Source: DASQDN01 sp035630195 (GTDB lineage: Bacteria > Acidobacteriota > Terriglobia > Bryobacterales > Bryobacteraceae). From it: 7,720 bases of DNA. The stretch covers positions 1 through 7,720 of the forward strand of contig DASQLD010000719.1 of assembly GCA_035630195.1 (NCBI GenBank). Reading direction: 5' to 3'. The position numbers and the translations under genes were made by a program. The first letter of the stretch is position 1; each line of letters opens with the position of its first letter. The notes below the pieces were generated by a model. That model was not told the DNA's origin. It saw only the letters and a program-made list of their open reading frames with translations, and did no database searches. Shown here in pieces: positions 1 through 7,296 of the stretch.

Positions 1-1
1 C

Positions 2-244
2 TCGGATTTGAGGGAGGTCTCCCGCAAGCTGAAAGCGATTCTGCCGGGAATTTCCGAAGGTGGTTTGAGGGGAGATCTCCAGCAGATGCAACAACAGGCG
101 GATGCGGCGATCGAGTATTACAGTTCTTTGCTAGTGACTGAAAAGCCGGAGCCGAGCTTGGCTTTCGCCCAGCGTGTAGCCGAAGCCGCGATCGTACCGC
201 TCAGTGGTGTCGGGTTGGTAATTCCGGGACTTCCGGTCGATTAA
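2..244 (+). CDS. C-terminal part of an unrecognised protein (5' end outside window)
   Basis: An open frame runs from the left edge (first full codon at base 2) to a TAA at 242-244, giving 80 visible residues. The frame is open to the very edge and I see no ATG start with a ribosome binding site. It is therefore best read as the tail of a longer protein; a TTG at base 8 is only the first possible in-frame start. The visible part is mostly helical in character. It has a Gln-rich stretch (DLQQMQQQADAAIEYYSSLL) and ends in a hydrophobic, Gly/Pro-rich tail (SGVGLVIPGLPVD). I do not recognise the family and see no catalytic motif. The stop codon overlaps by 4 bases the stop of the convergent glycosidase gene, so the two share their 3' boundary. 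Coding status is supported by the uninterrupted frame and the tidy convergent end, but not by homology. Confidence 0.55.
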   Translation, partial: SDLREVSRKLKAILPGISEGGLRGDLQQMQQQADAAIEYYSSLLVTEKPEPSLAFAQRVAEAAIVPLSGVGLVIPGLPVD

Positions 245-1218
245 CACGTCGGACCTTTACACGTCGGGCCTTCCGTGGTCCACTCAATCGGATCAATACA
301 CATCCTTCGCGCGCTCATCATGCGGTCCCACGCGTGGTAAACGATATAGTCTGTCGAACCGTCCGGACCTTGAATCATTGAATTGTGACCCGGGCCGAGT
401 ACCTTTCCTGGTACAGTGCGCAACAACCGTGCGCCGGAATCCTGCGTATCGCAGCGATAGGGTCCCATCACATTCTCGGCTACCGCGTAATCGACGCCGT
501 ACGATTCGTTCTCCCAACGTCCCGCGCTAAAGAGGCAATAGTAGCGGCCATTTCGCTTACGAACGCACGGACCTTCAATTGTGTGCCAATCATATATTCC
601 GCCATACATTACGCGGTCGGCCATGAATCGCTGCCAATCATGCTGGGCGCGCACCACGAGACGCTCTTGACCGTCGAGTCGGGTCATGTCGTGAAGTCGA
701 TCGACGAACACAGCCGTTCCGACACGGTCGCCATCCAAAATGTCACGCGCGTAGAAGAGATACCATTGCCCGTCATCGTCCTGAAAAGGCGAAGCGTCGA
801 TTGCAAAGGGACAGCGGAAGGGATCGGTCACACGAAGACCCATGTCGCGATACGGGCCTTCGGGGCTGGAGCTTTGCGCGACTCGTAGGTGATGCGCTTT
901 GTCACCGCGTCCCACCGAATAGTAGAGATAGAAAATGCCGTTTGAAAAAGCAATCTCCGGAGCCCAGTATGCGTCACCGTACTCGGGAGCCAGGGTTGCG
1001 AGCGCAGAACAGATCGGAGACCACGAAGTAAGATTTTCTGACCAGAGGATCAGAAAGACTCCGGGATCGCCATCTCGTGTAAGCGCCGACACGTGATGAA
1101 GATCGCTATGCGCTTCGACGACACCGGTACCGATGGCATAGAAAACGTCTTCATGTTTCCAGACAAAGGGATCGGCGAAATACTCCGGATAGACCGGGTT
1201 TGTGTACTTCAAGCTCAT
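241..1218 (-). CDS. Glycoside hydrolase family 43 protein (beta-xylosidase / alpha-L-arabinosidase type)
   Basis: A 325-residue protein with the hallmarks of GH43, the inverting five-bladed beta-propeller enzymes that cleave xylosides and arabinosides. The expected acidic triad is visible. The general base is Asp16 in YFADPFVW, the pKa-modulating Asp is Asp141 in AIDASPF, and the general acid is Glu215 in TIEGPCV. Other family signatures are YWAPEIAFSNGIFYLYYS (about 84-101) and the conserved His278 in GPGHNS. The length fits the catalytic propeller alone, with no C-terminal beta-sandwich or carbohydrate-binding module. No signal peptide is visible (it starts MSLKYTNPVYP), so it probably acts in the cytoplasm on imported short oligosaccharides. 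The ATG overlaps the TGA of the upstream FAD-Rieske gene as ATGA, so translation is probably coupled to it. The exact substrate cannot be told from sequence; GH43 also includes arabinanases and galactan-active enzymes. The C-terminus holds a small duplicated GPTC motif. Confidence 0.93.
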   Translation of the reverse strand: MSLKYTNPVYPEYFADPFVWKHEDVFYAIGTGVVEAHSDLHHVSALTRDGDPGVFLILWSENLTSWSPICSALATLAPEYGDAYWAPEIAFSNGIFYLYYSVGRGDKAHHLRVAQSSSPEGPYRDMGLRVTDPFRCPFAIDASPFQDDDGQWYLFYARDILDGDRVGTAVFVDRLHDMTRLDGQERLVVRAQHDWQRFMADRVMYGGIYDWHTIEGPCVRKRNGRYYCLFSAGRWENESYGVDYAVAENVMGPYRCDTQDSGARLLRTVPGKVLGPGHNSMIQGPDGSTDYIVYHAWDRMMSARRMCIDPIEWTTEGPTCKGPTC

Positions 1219-2774
1219 CCCTGTACGACGGGCAGAGTATCTATGGTGTCCTCTTGTTCAGCCGGTGAAAGATCGACATTGGCCGGTCCGTTGACGACTT
1301 TCCCGAGCGCACTGAATCGTGAGCCATGACAGGGACAATCCCAACTTTTCTCAGTATCGTTCCAATCCACTACACAACCCAGATGGGGACAAATGGCGGA
1401 AAATTCGTGGGTTAAGCCAGTCTCGTCCTTATAGATCGCGATCTTTTCAAGTCCACGCCGTACAATGGCTCCGGAACCCCGTGGAATCTCATCTTCGTCG
1501 TTGACATCGCCCGCTGTAACGAGGTCGACATACTGTCGAGCGACGTTGAGATTTTCTTTGGCAAACTCGCCTGCGGCTCGTAGAGTTCGACGCGCCGGAT
1601 CGTACAATTTCGCCCATTCGTTGTCACGACTCTGGATCAGATCGCTAATGAGCATTCCCGCGATCGTGCCGTGCGTCATCCCATGACCAGAATCGCCGGT
1701 CGCGATGTAAACGTTCTCGTCGCCAGGGTTGTGGCCGATAAAGGCGAGACCGTCGACAGGCTCCATCACTTGCCCGGACCAGCGATACTCGACCAGGCCG
1801 AGATGGGGGAACACTTGGCGCGCCCAAGCTTCGAGACGATCGAATCGTGCATCCGTGTCGTGGGCTTGGCCGGTCTTGTGGTCCTCGCCGCCGACGATCA
1901 AAACATCGTTCTTCTCCGAGTGCGATTGCAGACGGACGTAATGATAAGGGTCCTGCGTGTCCCAATAGAGGGCTGTGGGAACAGTTCCCTTTGGGACTAA
2001 AATCCCGATTACGTAAGTGCGGTATGGGGCCTGCTTCGTATGAATCGTCACCCAGTCGTTAACCGGTGTATTGGTGGCCACGACGATCTGATGGGCATGG
2101 ACTTTTGGACCGTCCTTCACTTTCAGATACGGATTCTCGCCGCCTTTGACGTTCTCTACATGGCTGCGCGTATGGATTTGACCCCCATTTCGGAGAATCG
2201 CTCTTGCAAGCCCGTCGAGATACTTCACGGGATGAAACTGTCCCTGACTCGGGAATAGTAGAGCGGATCCTGTATCGTAGCCCGGGATCGGCGCTTTATC
2301 GATCATCTTGACATCGGTCAGTCCAGCCCGGTGGGCAGCTTCGAGTTCTTCCTCAAGATCGTCGCGACCCTCGCCCGGGGCCAGGAATAAATAGCCATCC
2401 AGGCGGCTGAACTCGCAGTCAATTTCTTCCTCTTTGACGATCTGCTCGATCCGGTCGACTGCAGCGCGGTGACTCTCGGCGGCTAAACGGGAACCTCGCT
2501 CACCGTGCAGCCGCTCGAGTTCCTGGAAGCGATCATCGAGCGCGAAGCTCAGATGCGCGGTCGTCCGTCCCGTTTCTCCACCGGCGATGACTCCATCGTC
2601 AAGAACGGTAACGGCGAGACCGTCCCGGGAAAGCAGATAGGCCGTTGTCAGGCCCGCAATCCCTGCGCCTACAATACAGACGTTCGTTCTTGTTTCCTCT
2701 GTTAGCGGAGATCCAATAGGGATATCCGCCGTCGCGGTCCAGATAGAATCAGTCTTACCGGCATCGCTTTTCAT
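1215..2774 (-). CDS. FAD-dependent oxidoreductase with C-terminal Rieske [2Fe-2S] domain (YhfW-like)
   Basis: A 519-residue two-domain flavoprotein. Residues about 31-400 form a DadA/glycine-oxidase-type FAD domain. The dinucleotide-binding motif VCIVGAGIAGL has GxGxxG at 36-41, followed by TGRTTAHLSF, and a late FAD-contact segment (IATGDSGHGMTHG, about 357-369). Residues about 430-519 are a Rieske domain: CPHLGC at 462-467 and CPCHGS at 480-485 give ligands Cys462, His464, Cys480 and His483. Cys467 and Cys482 could form the disulfide typical of high-potential Rieske centres. The same fusion is known from Bacillus YhfW and many uncharacterised proteins; its substrate is unknown. No signal peptide is seen, so it is probably cytoplasmic. 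I chose the ATG at 2774 because the FAD motif begins about 33 residues later. The frame stays open to 3008, but that extension would run antisense over the hrpB start. The gene is coupled to the downstream GH43 gene by an ATGA overlap. Confidence 0.92.
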   Translation of the reverse strand: MKSDAGKTDSIWTATADIPIGSPLTEETRTNVCIVGAGIAGLTTAYLLSRDGLAVTVLDDGVIAGGETGRTTAHLSFALDDRFQELERLHGERGSRLAAESHRAAVDRIEQIVKEEEIDCEFSRLDGYLFLAPGEGRDDLEEELEAAHRAGLTDVKMIDKAPIPGYDTGSALLFPSQGQFHPVKYLDGLARAILRNGGQIHTRSHVENVKGGENPYLKVKDGPKVHAHQIVVATNTPVNDWVTIHTKQAPYRTYVIGILVPKGTVPTALYWDTQDPYHYVRLQSHSEKNDVLIVGGEDHKTGQAHDTDARFDRLEAWARQVFPHLGLVEYRWSGQVMEPVDGLAFIGHNPGDENVYIATGDSGHGMTHGTIAGMLISDLIQSRDNEWAKLYDPARRTLRAAGEFAKENLNVARQYVDLVTAGDVNDEDEIPRGSGAIVRRGLEKIAIYKDETGLTHEFSAICPHLGCVVDWNDTEKSWDCPCHGSRFSALGKVVNGPANVDLSPAEQEDTIDTLPVVQG

Positions 2775-2823
2775 AGTCGGCTCACCCGCATAGATGCCAT
2801 ATCTGGCGCAAGATTTCAAGGAA
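2775..2823. promoter_or_regulatory. 49-base divergent intergenic region (oxidoreductase / hrpB)
   Basis: With starts at 2774 (minus) and 2824 (plus), only 49 bases separate the two divergent genes, so any promoters must overlap each other or lie inside the opposing gene. On the plus strand CATAGAT (about 2788-2794) weakly resembles a -10 element, without a good -35 partner. On the minus strand GGGTGAG lies about 9 bases before the oxidoreductase ATG and could serve as a weak Shine-Dalgarno. The promoter role is inferred from gene layout rather than from a strong motif. Confidence 0.35.
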
Positions 2824-5142
2824 ATGCTTTCCCCTCTGCCAATTGACGCTGTTTTGCCGGAGATTGTCCGGGCGTTCACAGCTTCGAGGAACCTGGTGAT
2901 CGAGGCTCCGCCCGGGGCAGGGAAGACGACACGAGTACCTCCGGCTCTGCTCGATCTTGTGCGTGGTGAGGTTATTGTTCTGGAGCCGCGGAGGATTGCC
3001 GCGCGCATGGCTGCGCGCCGCCTTGCCGAAGAACTTGGTGAGAAGGTCGGAGAAACGGTGGGATATCAGGTTCGCTTCGAGGACGTCAGCGGACCCGGAA
3101 CACGACTGCGTTTTGTAACCGAAGGTGTCCTCACTCGGCGGCTGCTTTCTGATCCTGACCTTCGAACAGTGTCAGCCGTAGTACTCGACGAATTTCATGA
3201 ACGTCACTTGGATGCGGACCTTGCCTTGGCACTGTTGCGGCGTTTGCAGACTTCGTCCCGACCCGATTTGAAGCTGTTAGTGATGTCGGCTACTTTGAAC
3301 GCCGGTCCTATCTCAGCCTATCTTGACGGATGTGCCATCGTTCGGTCAGAGGGTCGAACGTATGACGTGGCGATCTCCTACACGCCATATTCTCGGCAAC
3401 CGCTAGAAGAGCAGGTAGCGGCTGCGGTCTTCCAGAGCGAGGATGATGGCGACGTCCTGGTGTTTCTGCCAGGCGCCGCCGAGATTCGCCGCTCCATGCG
3501 AAGCTGTTCGCAGGTAGCCGGCAATGCTGTAGTGCTGCCTCTCCATGGCGATCTTTCGCCTGAAGAGCAGGATCGCGCAGTGCTTCCGGCGGACCGTCGC
3601 AAGATCATTCTAGCTACGAATGTTGCCGAGAGTTCGATTACGATTGATGGCATCACGACGGTGATCGATAGCGGGCTTGCTCGTATTGCGAGCGATTCGC
3701 CTTGGACTGGGCTGCCCACATTAGACGTTCAACGCATTTCGAAAGCGTCCGCGACGCAGCGCGCAGGTCGAGCGGGGCGCACTCGTCCGGGCCACGCCAT
3801 CCGTTTGTACACAGCGGACGATTTCCAGCGCCGGCCGGAGAGCGATGTCCCGGAAATTCGGCGACGTGAGTTGTCGCAAACCGTGCTCGAATTGCTGGCG
3901 CTTAGAATTCGTAGTCTGGATTGGTTTGAGGCGCCTCCGAGTAATGCAATGGAGATTGCGGAAGCGCTGCTGGACCGATTGGGCGCTGCGCATGACATCG
4001 CGGATCTTGCCCGCCTGCCCGTACATCCGCGGCTGGCACGGATGATTCTCGAAGGCAATCGTCGGGGGGCCGGCGTCGAGGCTTGCAGGCTGGCGGCGCT
4101 CCTGAGCGCGGGCGACCGGTTTCCACAACTGGATGTGCTCGATGCCATTGAACAGGAGACTTCCTGGAGATCTCAGCAAATCGAGAAGCAGCTTCGACGG
4201 CTTGTAAAAGCGCGGTCGAACCCACATGAGGCAGAAGAAGCAATGCGATTGGCGGTACTTGCGGGGTTTCCAGATCGTGTTGCAAGACGGCGCACGGATA
4301 CAGAAGTTCAGTTGTCGAACGGGAAGGCGGCCAAACTCGCATCCGTTTGGCGGACTGACCTGCTCGTCGCCGTCGATGTCGAAGAGCGGAGCGATGCCGA
4401 TGCGCCGTTAATCAGGCTGGCGTCCGAAGTGACGCCCGAGGCCCTCGTCGAGTTATTTCCTGACCGTATCGAGGAGCGCACGGACCTTGTCTGGAATCGG
4501 CAGTCGGAAAGGGTTGAAGCGAGCGCTGCTGTTTTATTCGATGGGCTGATAATCGATGAGACGCGTATTACCGCCGACCCCGTGAGTGCTGGCCGCTTGT
4601 TGGCCGACCGTGCGTTAGACGCGGGTTTGACGAGGTTTGTGGATGCCGAAGAGATGACGGCGCTCTTGGCTCGTTCGGAATTTGCGTCGCAGCATTCGAA
4701 TCTTCCGCGCCTGCAAGAAGACGATGCGATCGAAGTTCTTCGGGAATTGTGCTCGGGGTTGCGAAGTTTTGCGGAATTGCGGTCGGCGGCCGAGCACAGA
4801 TTTTTCACGCTGCTGAAGGAGCGTGTGGGCGGGGAACGCGCATTGAATGAGATTGCGCCTGAACGATTGCAACTGAAAAATCGCCAAGTAAAGGTTCACT
4901 ACGCCACGGGCCAACGGCCTTGGATTGCGTCTCGCTTGCAGGATTTCTTCGGACTGCGTGAGACGCCGACAATCGCCAAGGGGCAGGTCGCGGTGCTCGC
5001 TCATTTGCTTGCTCCGAATCAACGCCCGGTGCAGATGACGACCGATTTGGCAGGCTTTTGGGAGCGCCTTTATCCGCAGGTTAGACGCGAACTGGCGCGT
5101 CGTTATCCCCGTCACTCCTGGCCGGAGAATCCTGCGGCTTAA
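2824..5142 (+). CDS. hrpB: ATP-dependent helicase HrpB
   Basis: A 772-residue superfamily 2 DEAH/RHA-type helicase with all core motifs (numbering from base 2824). Walker A is APPGAGKTT (about 28-36), motif Ia is LEPRRIAARMAARR, and motif II is DEFHER (122-127). Motif III is SAT (155-157), motif V is ATNVAESSITID (264-275), and motif VI is QRAGRAGR (312-319) with its arginine finger region. The DEFH form of the box is usual in HrpB. The HrpB-specific C-terminus is present: KVHYATGQRPWIASRLQDFF (from about 690) and the end RRYPRHSWPENP. The length is slightly short of the common 800-plus residues, but no domain looks missing. HrpB is a conserved bacterial helicase whose precise RNA target is poorly defined. 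I prefer the ATG at 2824 because family members start near M-L-P-L-P-I-D; AAGGA lies just before it, rather close. An in-frame ATG at 2794 would add ten residues. An ABC-F gene follows after 37 bases, probably in the same transcript. Confidence 0.96.
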   Translation: MLSPLPIDAVLPEIVRAFTASRNLVIEAPPGAGKTTRVPPALLDLVRGEVIVLEPRRIAARMAARRLAEELGEKVGETVGYQVRFEDVSGPGTRLRFVTEGVLTRRLLSDPDLRTVSAVVLDEFHERHLDADLALALLRRLQTSSRPDLKLLVMSATLNAGPISAYLDGCAIVRSEGRTYDVAISYTPYSRQPLEEQVAAAVFQSEDDGDVLVFLPGAAEIRRSMRSCSQVAGNAVVLPLHGDLSPEEQDRAVLPADRRKIILATNVAESSITIDGITTVIDSGLARIASDSPWTGLPTLDVQRISKASATQRAGRAGRTRPGHAIRLYTADDFQRRPESDVPEIRRRELSQTVLELLALRIRSLDWFEAPPSNAMEIAEALLDRLGAAHDIADLARLPVHPRLARMILEGNRRGAGVEACRLAALLSAGDRFPQLDVLDAIEQETSWRSQQIEKQLRRLVKARSNPHEAEEAMRLAVLAGFPDRVARRRTDTEVQLSNGKAAKLASVWRTDLLVAVDVEERSDADAPLIRLASEVTPEALVELFPDRIEERTDLVWNRQSERVEASAAVLFDGLIIDETRITADPVSAGRLLADRALDAGLTRFVDAEEMTALLARSEFASQHSNLPRLQEDDAIEVLRELCSGLRSFAELRSAAEHRFFTLLKERVGGERALNEIAPERLQLKNRQVKVHYATGQRPWIASRLQDFFGLRETPTIAKGQVAVLAHLLAPNQRPVQMTTDLAGFWERLYPQVRRELARRYPRHSWPENPAA

Positions 5143-5179
5143 GGCGGCCAACGGCTCCTGCTAGCTTGGTGTTTGGCTA

Positions 5180-6817
5180 ATGATTTCGTTTTCTAACATC
5201 AATAAGCAGTACGGTAAGCAGTTAGTTTTTGTTGACGCTTCTTTTCAGTTGAATCCCGGTGAGAAGGTTGGTTTGGTCGGTCCGAATGGAGCGGGGAAGA
5301 CTACGCTCTTTCGCATGGTGGTCGGCGAGGAAAGCCCGGACGAGGGTGACGTTACAGTCCCGAAGAGGCTGACGATCGGCTATTTCCGACAGGATGTCGA
5401 GGAGATGACTGGGCGCTCAGTTCTTGATGAAGCGATTGCCGGCAGTGGGCGTGTTGGAGATTTGCATCACGAACTGGAAGCTCTGCAGCAAGCGATGGAG
5501 GATCCCGAGCAGTCCCATGAGATGGACCGAATCCTCGCGCGCTTCGGTGAGGTTCAGGAAGAGTATGAGCATCTGGATGGCTATGCGCTGGAGGCGCAGG
5601 CCCGCGAGGTGTTGCACGGCCTTGGATTCAAGGATGAGCAGATCGACGGCGATGTCGGAGCCCTGTCGGGCGGATGGAAGATGCGTGTTGCTCTTGCGCG
5701 CGTCCTCCTCGGGCGACCCGATGTGCTGTTGATGGACGAACCAACCAATCACCTCGATATTGAATCGATCATCTGGCTGGAGCAGTTTCTGAAATCGTTT
5801 CAGGGAGCGCTCCTAATGACCTCGCACGATCGCGAGTTCATGAATCGCCTCGTATCGAAGATCGCCGAAATTGACGCAGGCGAGATCGTTTCCTATAGCG
5901 GCGATTACGACTTCTATGAGCGGGAACGAACGATTCGTGAGACGAATCAACAGGCCGCGTTTGCTCGGCAGCAATCGATGTTAGCCAAAGAACAGCGTTT
6001 CATCGAGCGCTTCAAGACTCATGCCGCCAAAGCCGCCCAGGTGCAGAGCCGGATCAAAGCGCTAGACAAGATCGAGAAGATCGAATTGCCGAAAAAGCGG
6101 CAGGTTGTGAAGTTCGATTTTCGCGTCCCTTCACGCTCAGGCGACCAGGTCGCTGTGCTCGAAGATCTTCATAAGAGTTATGGCTCGCACACCATCTACG
6201 ACGGCTTCAATCTCACGATCCGCCGTGGAGAACGTTGGGCAGTAATGGGAAGAAATGGCGCCGGGAAAACGACGCTACTCAAGATGATTGCAGGCGCCAG
6301 CAATCCGGATTCGGGAACTGTGCGCCTGGGAGCCAGCTTAAATATGGGCTATTTCGCCCAACAATCGCTCGACGTGCTGGATCCTAACCTGACCGTCATC
6401 GAACAACTCCAGAAGGACTTTCCCAAGGACGGATTGGGTTCGCTTCGCACTCTGGCTGGAGCGTTCCAGTTCTCAGGCGACGATGTAGATAAGCCCATAC
6501 GTGCTCTATCAGGCGGCGAGAAATCCCGGCTCGCGATGGCGAGGATGCTTTACGACCCGCCGAATTTCCTGGTTCTGGACGAGCCCACGAATCACCTCGA
6601 TCTGGCGACGAAGGAGATGCTGGTCGACGCGCTGAAAGAGTTTGAAGGCACGATGATCTTCGTATCGCACGACCGCATGTTCCTGCGGGGTCTTGGTTCT
6701 CGTGTATTGGAACTGGGCGGTGAGAGCGGCACAGATCGCGAGCCTCGCGTGTATCCGGGATCCTACGTCGAATACGTACAAGCGCTCGGCCACGAAGCGC
6801 CGGGAATCTACGCTTGA
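5180..6817 (+). CDS. ABC-F family ATPase (ribosome-associated, Uup/YheS-like)
   Basis: A 545-residue soluble protein with two ABC ATPase domains and no membrane segments, as in the ABC-F family. Domain 1 has Walker A GPNGAGKTT (34-42), signature LSGGW (162-166), Walker B LLMDEP (183-188) and switch SHD (215-217). Domain 2 has GRNGAGKTT (357-365), LSGGE (443-447), LVLDEPTNHLD (464-474) and SHD (496-498). Both catalytic glutamates (Glu187, Glu468) are present, so both sites should hydrolyse ATP. Between them, about 245-325, lies the charged helical linker (ERERTIRETNQQAAFARQQS, then RIKALDKIEKIELPKK). In characterised ABC-F proteins this linker reaches the peptidyl-transferase/P-site tRNA region. 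Members act as translation factors or, in some lineages, confer antibiotic resistance by ribosome protection. The subtype cannot be fixed here; housekeeping is more likely than resistance. The protein ends soon after domain 2, without a Uup-type C-terminal coiled coil. No strong Shine-Dalgarno precedes the ATG. The stop overlaps the next, convergent gene by 10 bases. Confidence 0.95.
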   Translation: MISFSNINKQYGKQLVFVDASFQLNPGEKVGLVGPNGAGKTTLFRMVVGEESPDEGDVTVPKRLTIGYFRQDVEEMTGRSVLDEAIAGSGRVGDLHHELEALQQAMEDPEQSHEMDRILARFGEVQEEYEHLDGYALEAQAREVLHGLGFKDEQIDGDVGALSGGWKMRVALARVLLGRPDVLLMDEPTNHLDIESIIWLEQFLKSFQGALLMTSHDREFMNRLVSKIAEIDAGEIVSYSGDYDFYERERTIRETNQQAAFARQQSMLAKEQRFIERFKTHAAKAAQVQSRIKALDKIEKIELPKKRQVVKFDFRVPSRSGDQVAVLEDLHKSYGSHTIYDGFNLTIRRGERWAVMGRNGAGKTTLLKMIAGASNPDSGTVRLGASLNMGYFAQQSLDVLDPNLTVIEQLQKDFPKDGLGSLRTLAGAFQFSGDDVDKPIRALSGGEKSRLAMARMLYDPPNFLVLDEPTNHLDLATKEMLVDALKEFEGTMIFVSHDRMFLRGLGSRVLELGGESGTDREPRVYPGSYVEYVQALGHEAPGIYA

Positions 6818-7227
6818 AGGTGATGTGTTGCGGAGTTTACAAGAGGGTGGCCCGGGCAGTTATGTCGCGCCCAACAACAAGCTTCCTTAAACGTGCGAAA
6901 GACACCAGTTTTCCAGCCTGAGGTTTCTATGAAGATCTCCCACATTCTTGCGAGGCCGAAATGCGGATCTTTCGGAGCGACAATGGCGACGCAAGCGTTG
7001 GGCGGGCTTTTGGAGAGCGTTTCATCGACCCGCGCAAGGTCGCGAATTTCACTTACAGTCAGGTCCAATTCCTGTGTCTCTTGAAAATCGACGATGGCGA
7101 ACAGCACTGCTTTCAGGCGGTTGAGATCAAGCGTCGCTTTTGCCTCCAATATTTCCGAGGCTCTGACCGTGCCTGACCCGACGCATAGCAGGCACGTATC
7201 ATCTTCCGTGAACATTGCATAAAACAT
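6808..7227 (-). CDS. SpoIIAA/STAS-like small protein, function unknown
   Basis: A 139-residue soluble protein that resembles the SpoIIAA-like/STAS fold group. It has alternating beta-strands and helices: strand CLLCVGSG (12-19), a helix around EILEAKATLDLN, strand KAVLFAIVDF (39-48), and the strand-loop ACVAIVAPKDPHFGLARMWE (78-97). The end motif TGVFRTFKEACCWA (107-120) matches the common SpoIIAA-like 'FR-x-x-x-EA-x-x-W' ending. I see no signal peptide, membrane segment or enzyme motif. Such proteins are often unannotated; anti-anti-sigma or protein-binding roles are known only for some relatives. The ATG at 7227 has no clear Shine-Dalgarno; Met5 (base 7215) is an alternative start. Its stop (6808-6810) lies inside the end of the convergent ABC-F gene. 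A divergent kinase gene begins 67 bases from its start. The fold call is moderate; cellular role is unknown. Confidence 0.75.
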   Translation of the reverse strand: MFYAMFTEDDTCLLCVGSGTVRASEILEAKATLDLNRLKAVLFAIVDFQETQELDLTVSEIRDLARVDETLSKSPPNACVAIVAPKDPHFGLARMWEIFIETSGWKTGVFRTFKEACCWARHNCPGHPLVNSATHHLQA

Positions 7228-7294
7228 CAGAGATTAACGCGCGAAATGCGTATTCTCTAGCTCGAAATCGATATCATTATTTCGGTTAGTATCG
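7228..7294. promoter_or_regulatory. 67-base divergent intergenic region (STAS-like / kinase)
   Basis: This AT-richer gap must hold the 5' signals of both divergent genes unless they lie inside coding sequence. On the plus strand TATCAT (7272-7277) is a fair -10 match about 17 bases before the kinase ATG, but the position 17 bases upstream (CGTATT) is not a good -35. No convincing Shine-Dalgarno precedes either start. The promoter assignment is inferred from position. Confidence 0.4.
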
Positions 7295-7296
7295 AT
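7267..7296. repeat. Inverted repeat ATCGATA / TATCGAT at the kinase start
   Basis: ATCGATA (7267-7273) and TATCGAT (7290-7296) form perfect 7-base inverted arms separated by 16 bases. The right arm takes in the first two bases of the kinase ATG (7295-7297). It could be an operator for a dimeric regulator or a weak hairpin over the start codon. Each arm contains the self-palindrome ATCGAT, so chance occurrence is quite possible in a short AT-rich gap. Confidence 0.3.

Noticed and set aside
385..888. 167-codon plus-strand open frame
   Set aside because: It lies wholly antisense to the GH43 gene, whose catalytic motifs are conserved; the predicted protein has no recognisable family features.
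1645..2062. Several overlapping open frames on both strands (for example 1645-1965 minus and 1671-2000 plus)
   Set aside because: They are out-of-frame or antisense shadows of the FAD domain; their products are Arg/Pro/Ser-rich with no motifs.
3378..4342. Minus-strand open frames of 113-168 codons
   Set aside because: They are antisense to the HrpB helicase core, where motifs I to VI fix the true frame.
4308..5151. Minus-strand frames of 166 and 178 codons
   Set aside because: They are antisense to the conserved HrpB C-terminal domain, with no domain features or plausible start signals.
5417..5752. Open frames on both strands inside the ABC-F gene
   Set aside because: They are shadows of the first ATPase domain, whose Walker and signature motifs are intact.
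6850..6857. GCCCGGGC palindrome considered as a terminator stem after the ABC-F gene
   Set aside because: It is a bare 8-base palindrome with no loop and no T-run, and it lies inside the STAS-like coding sequence.
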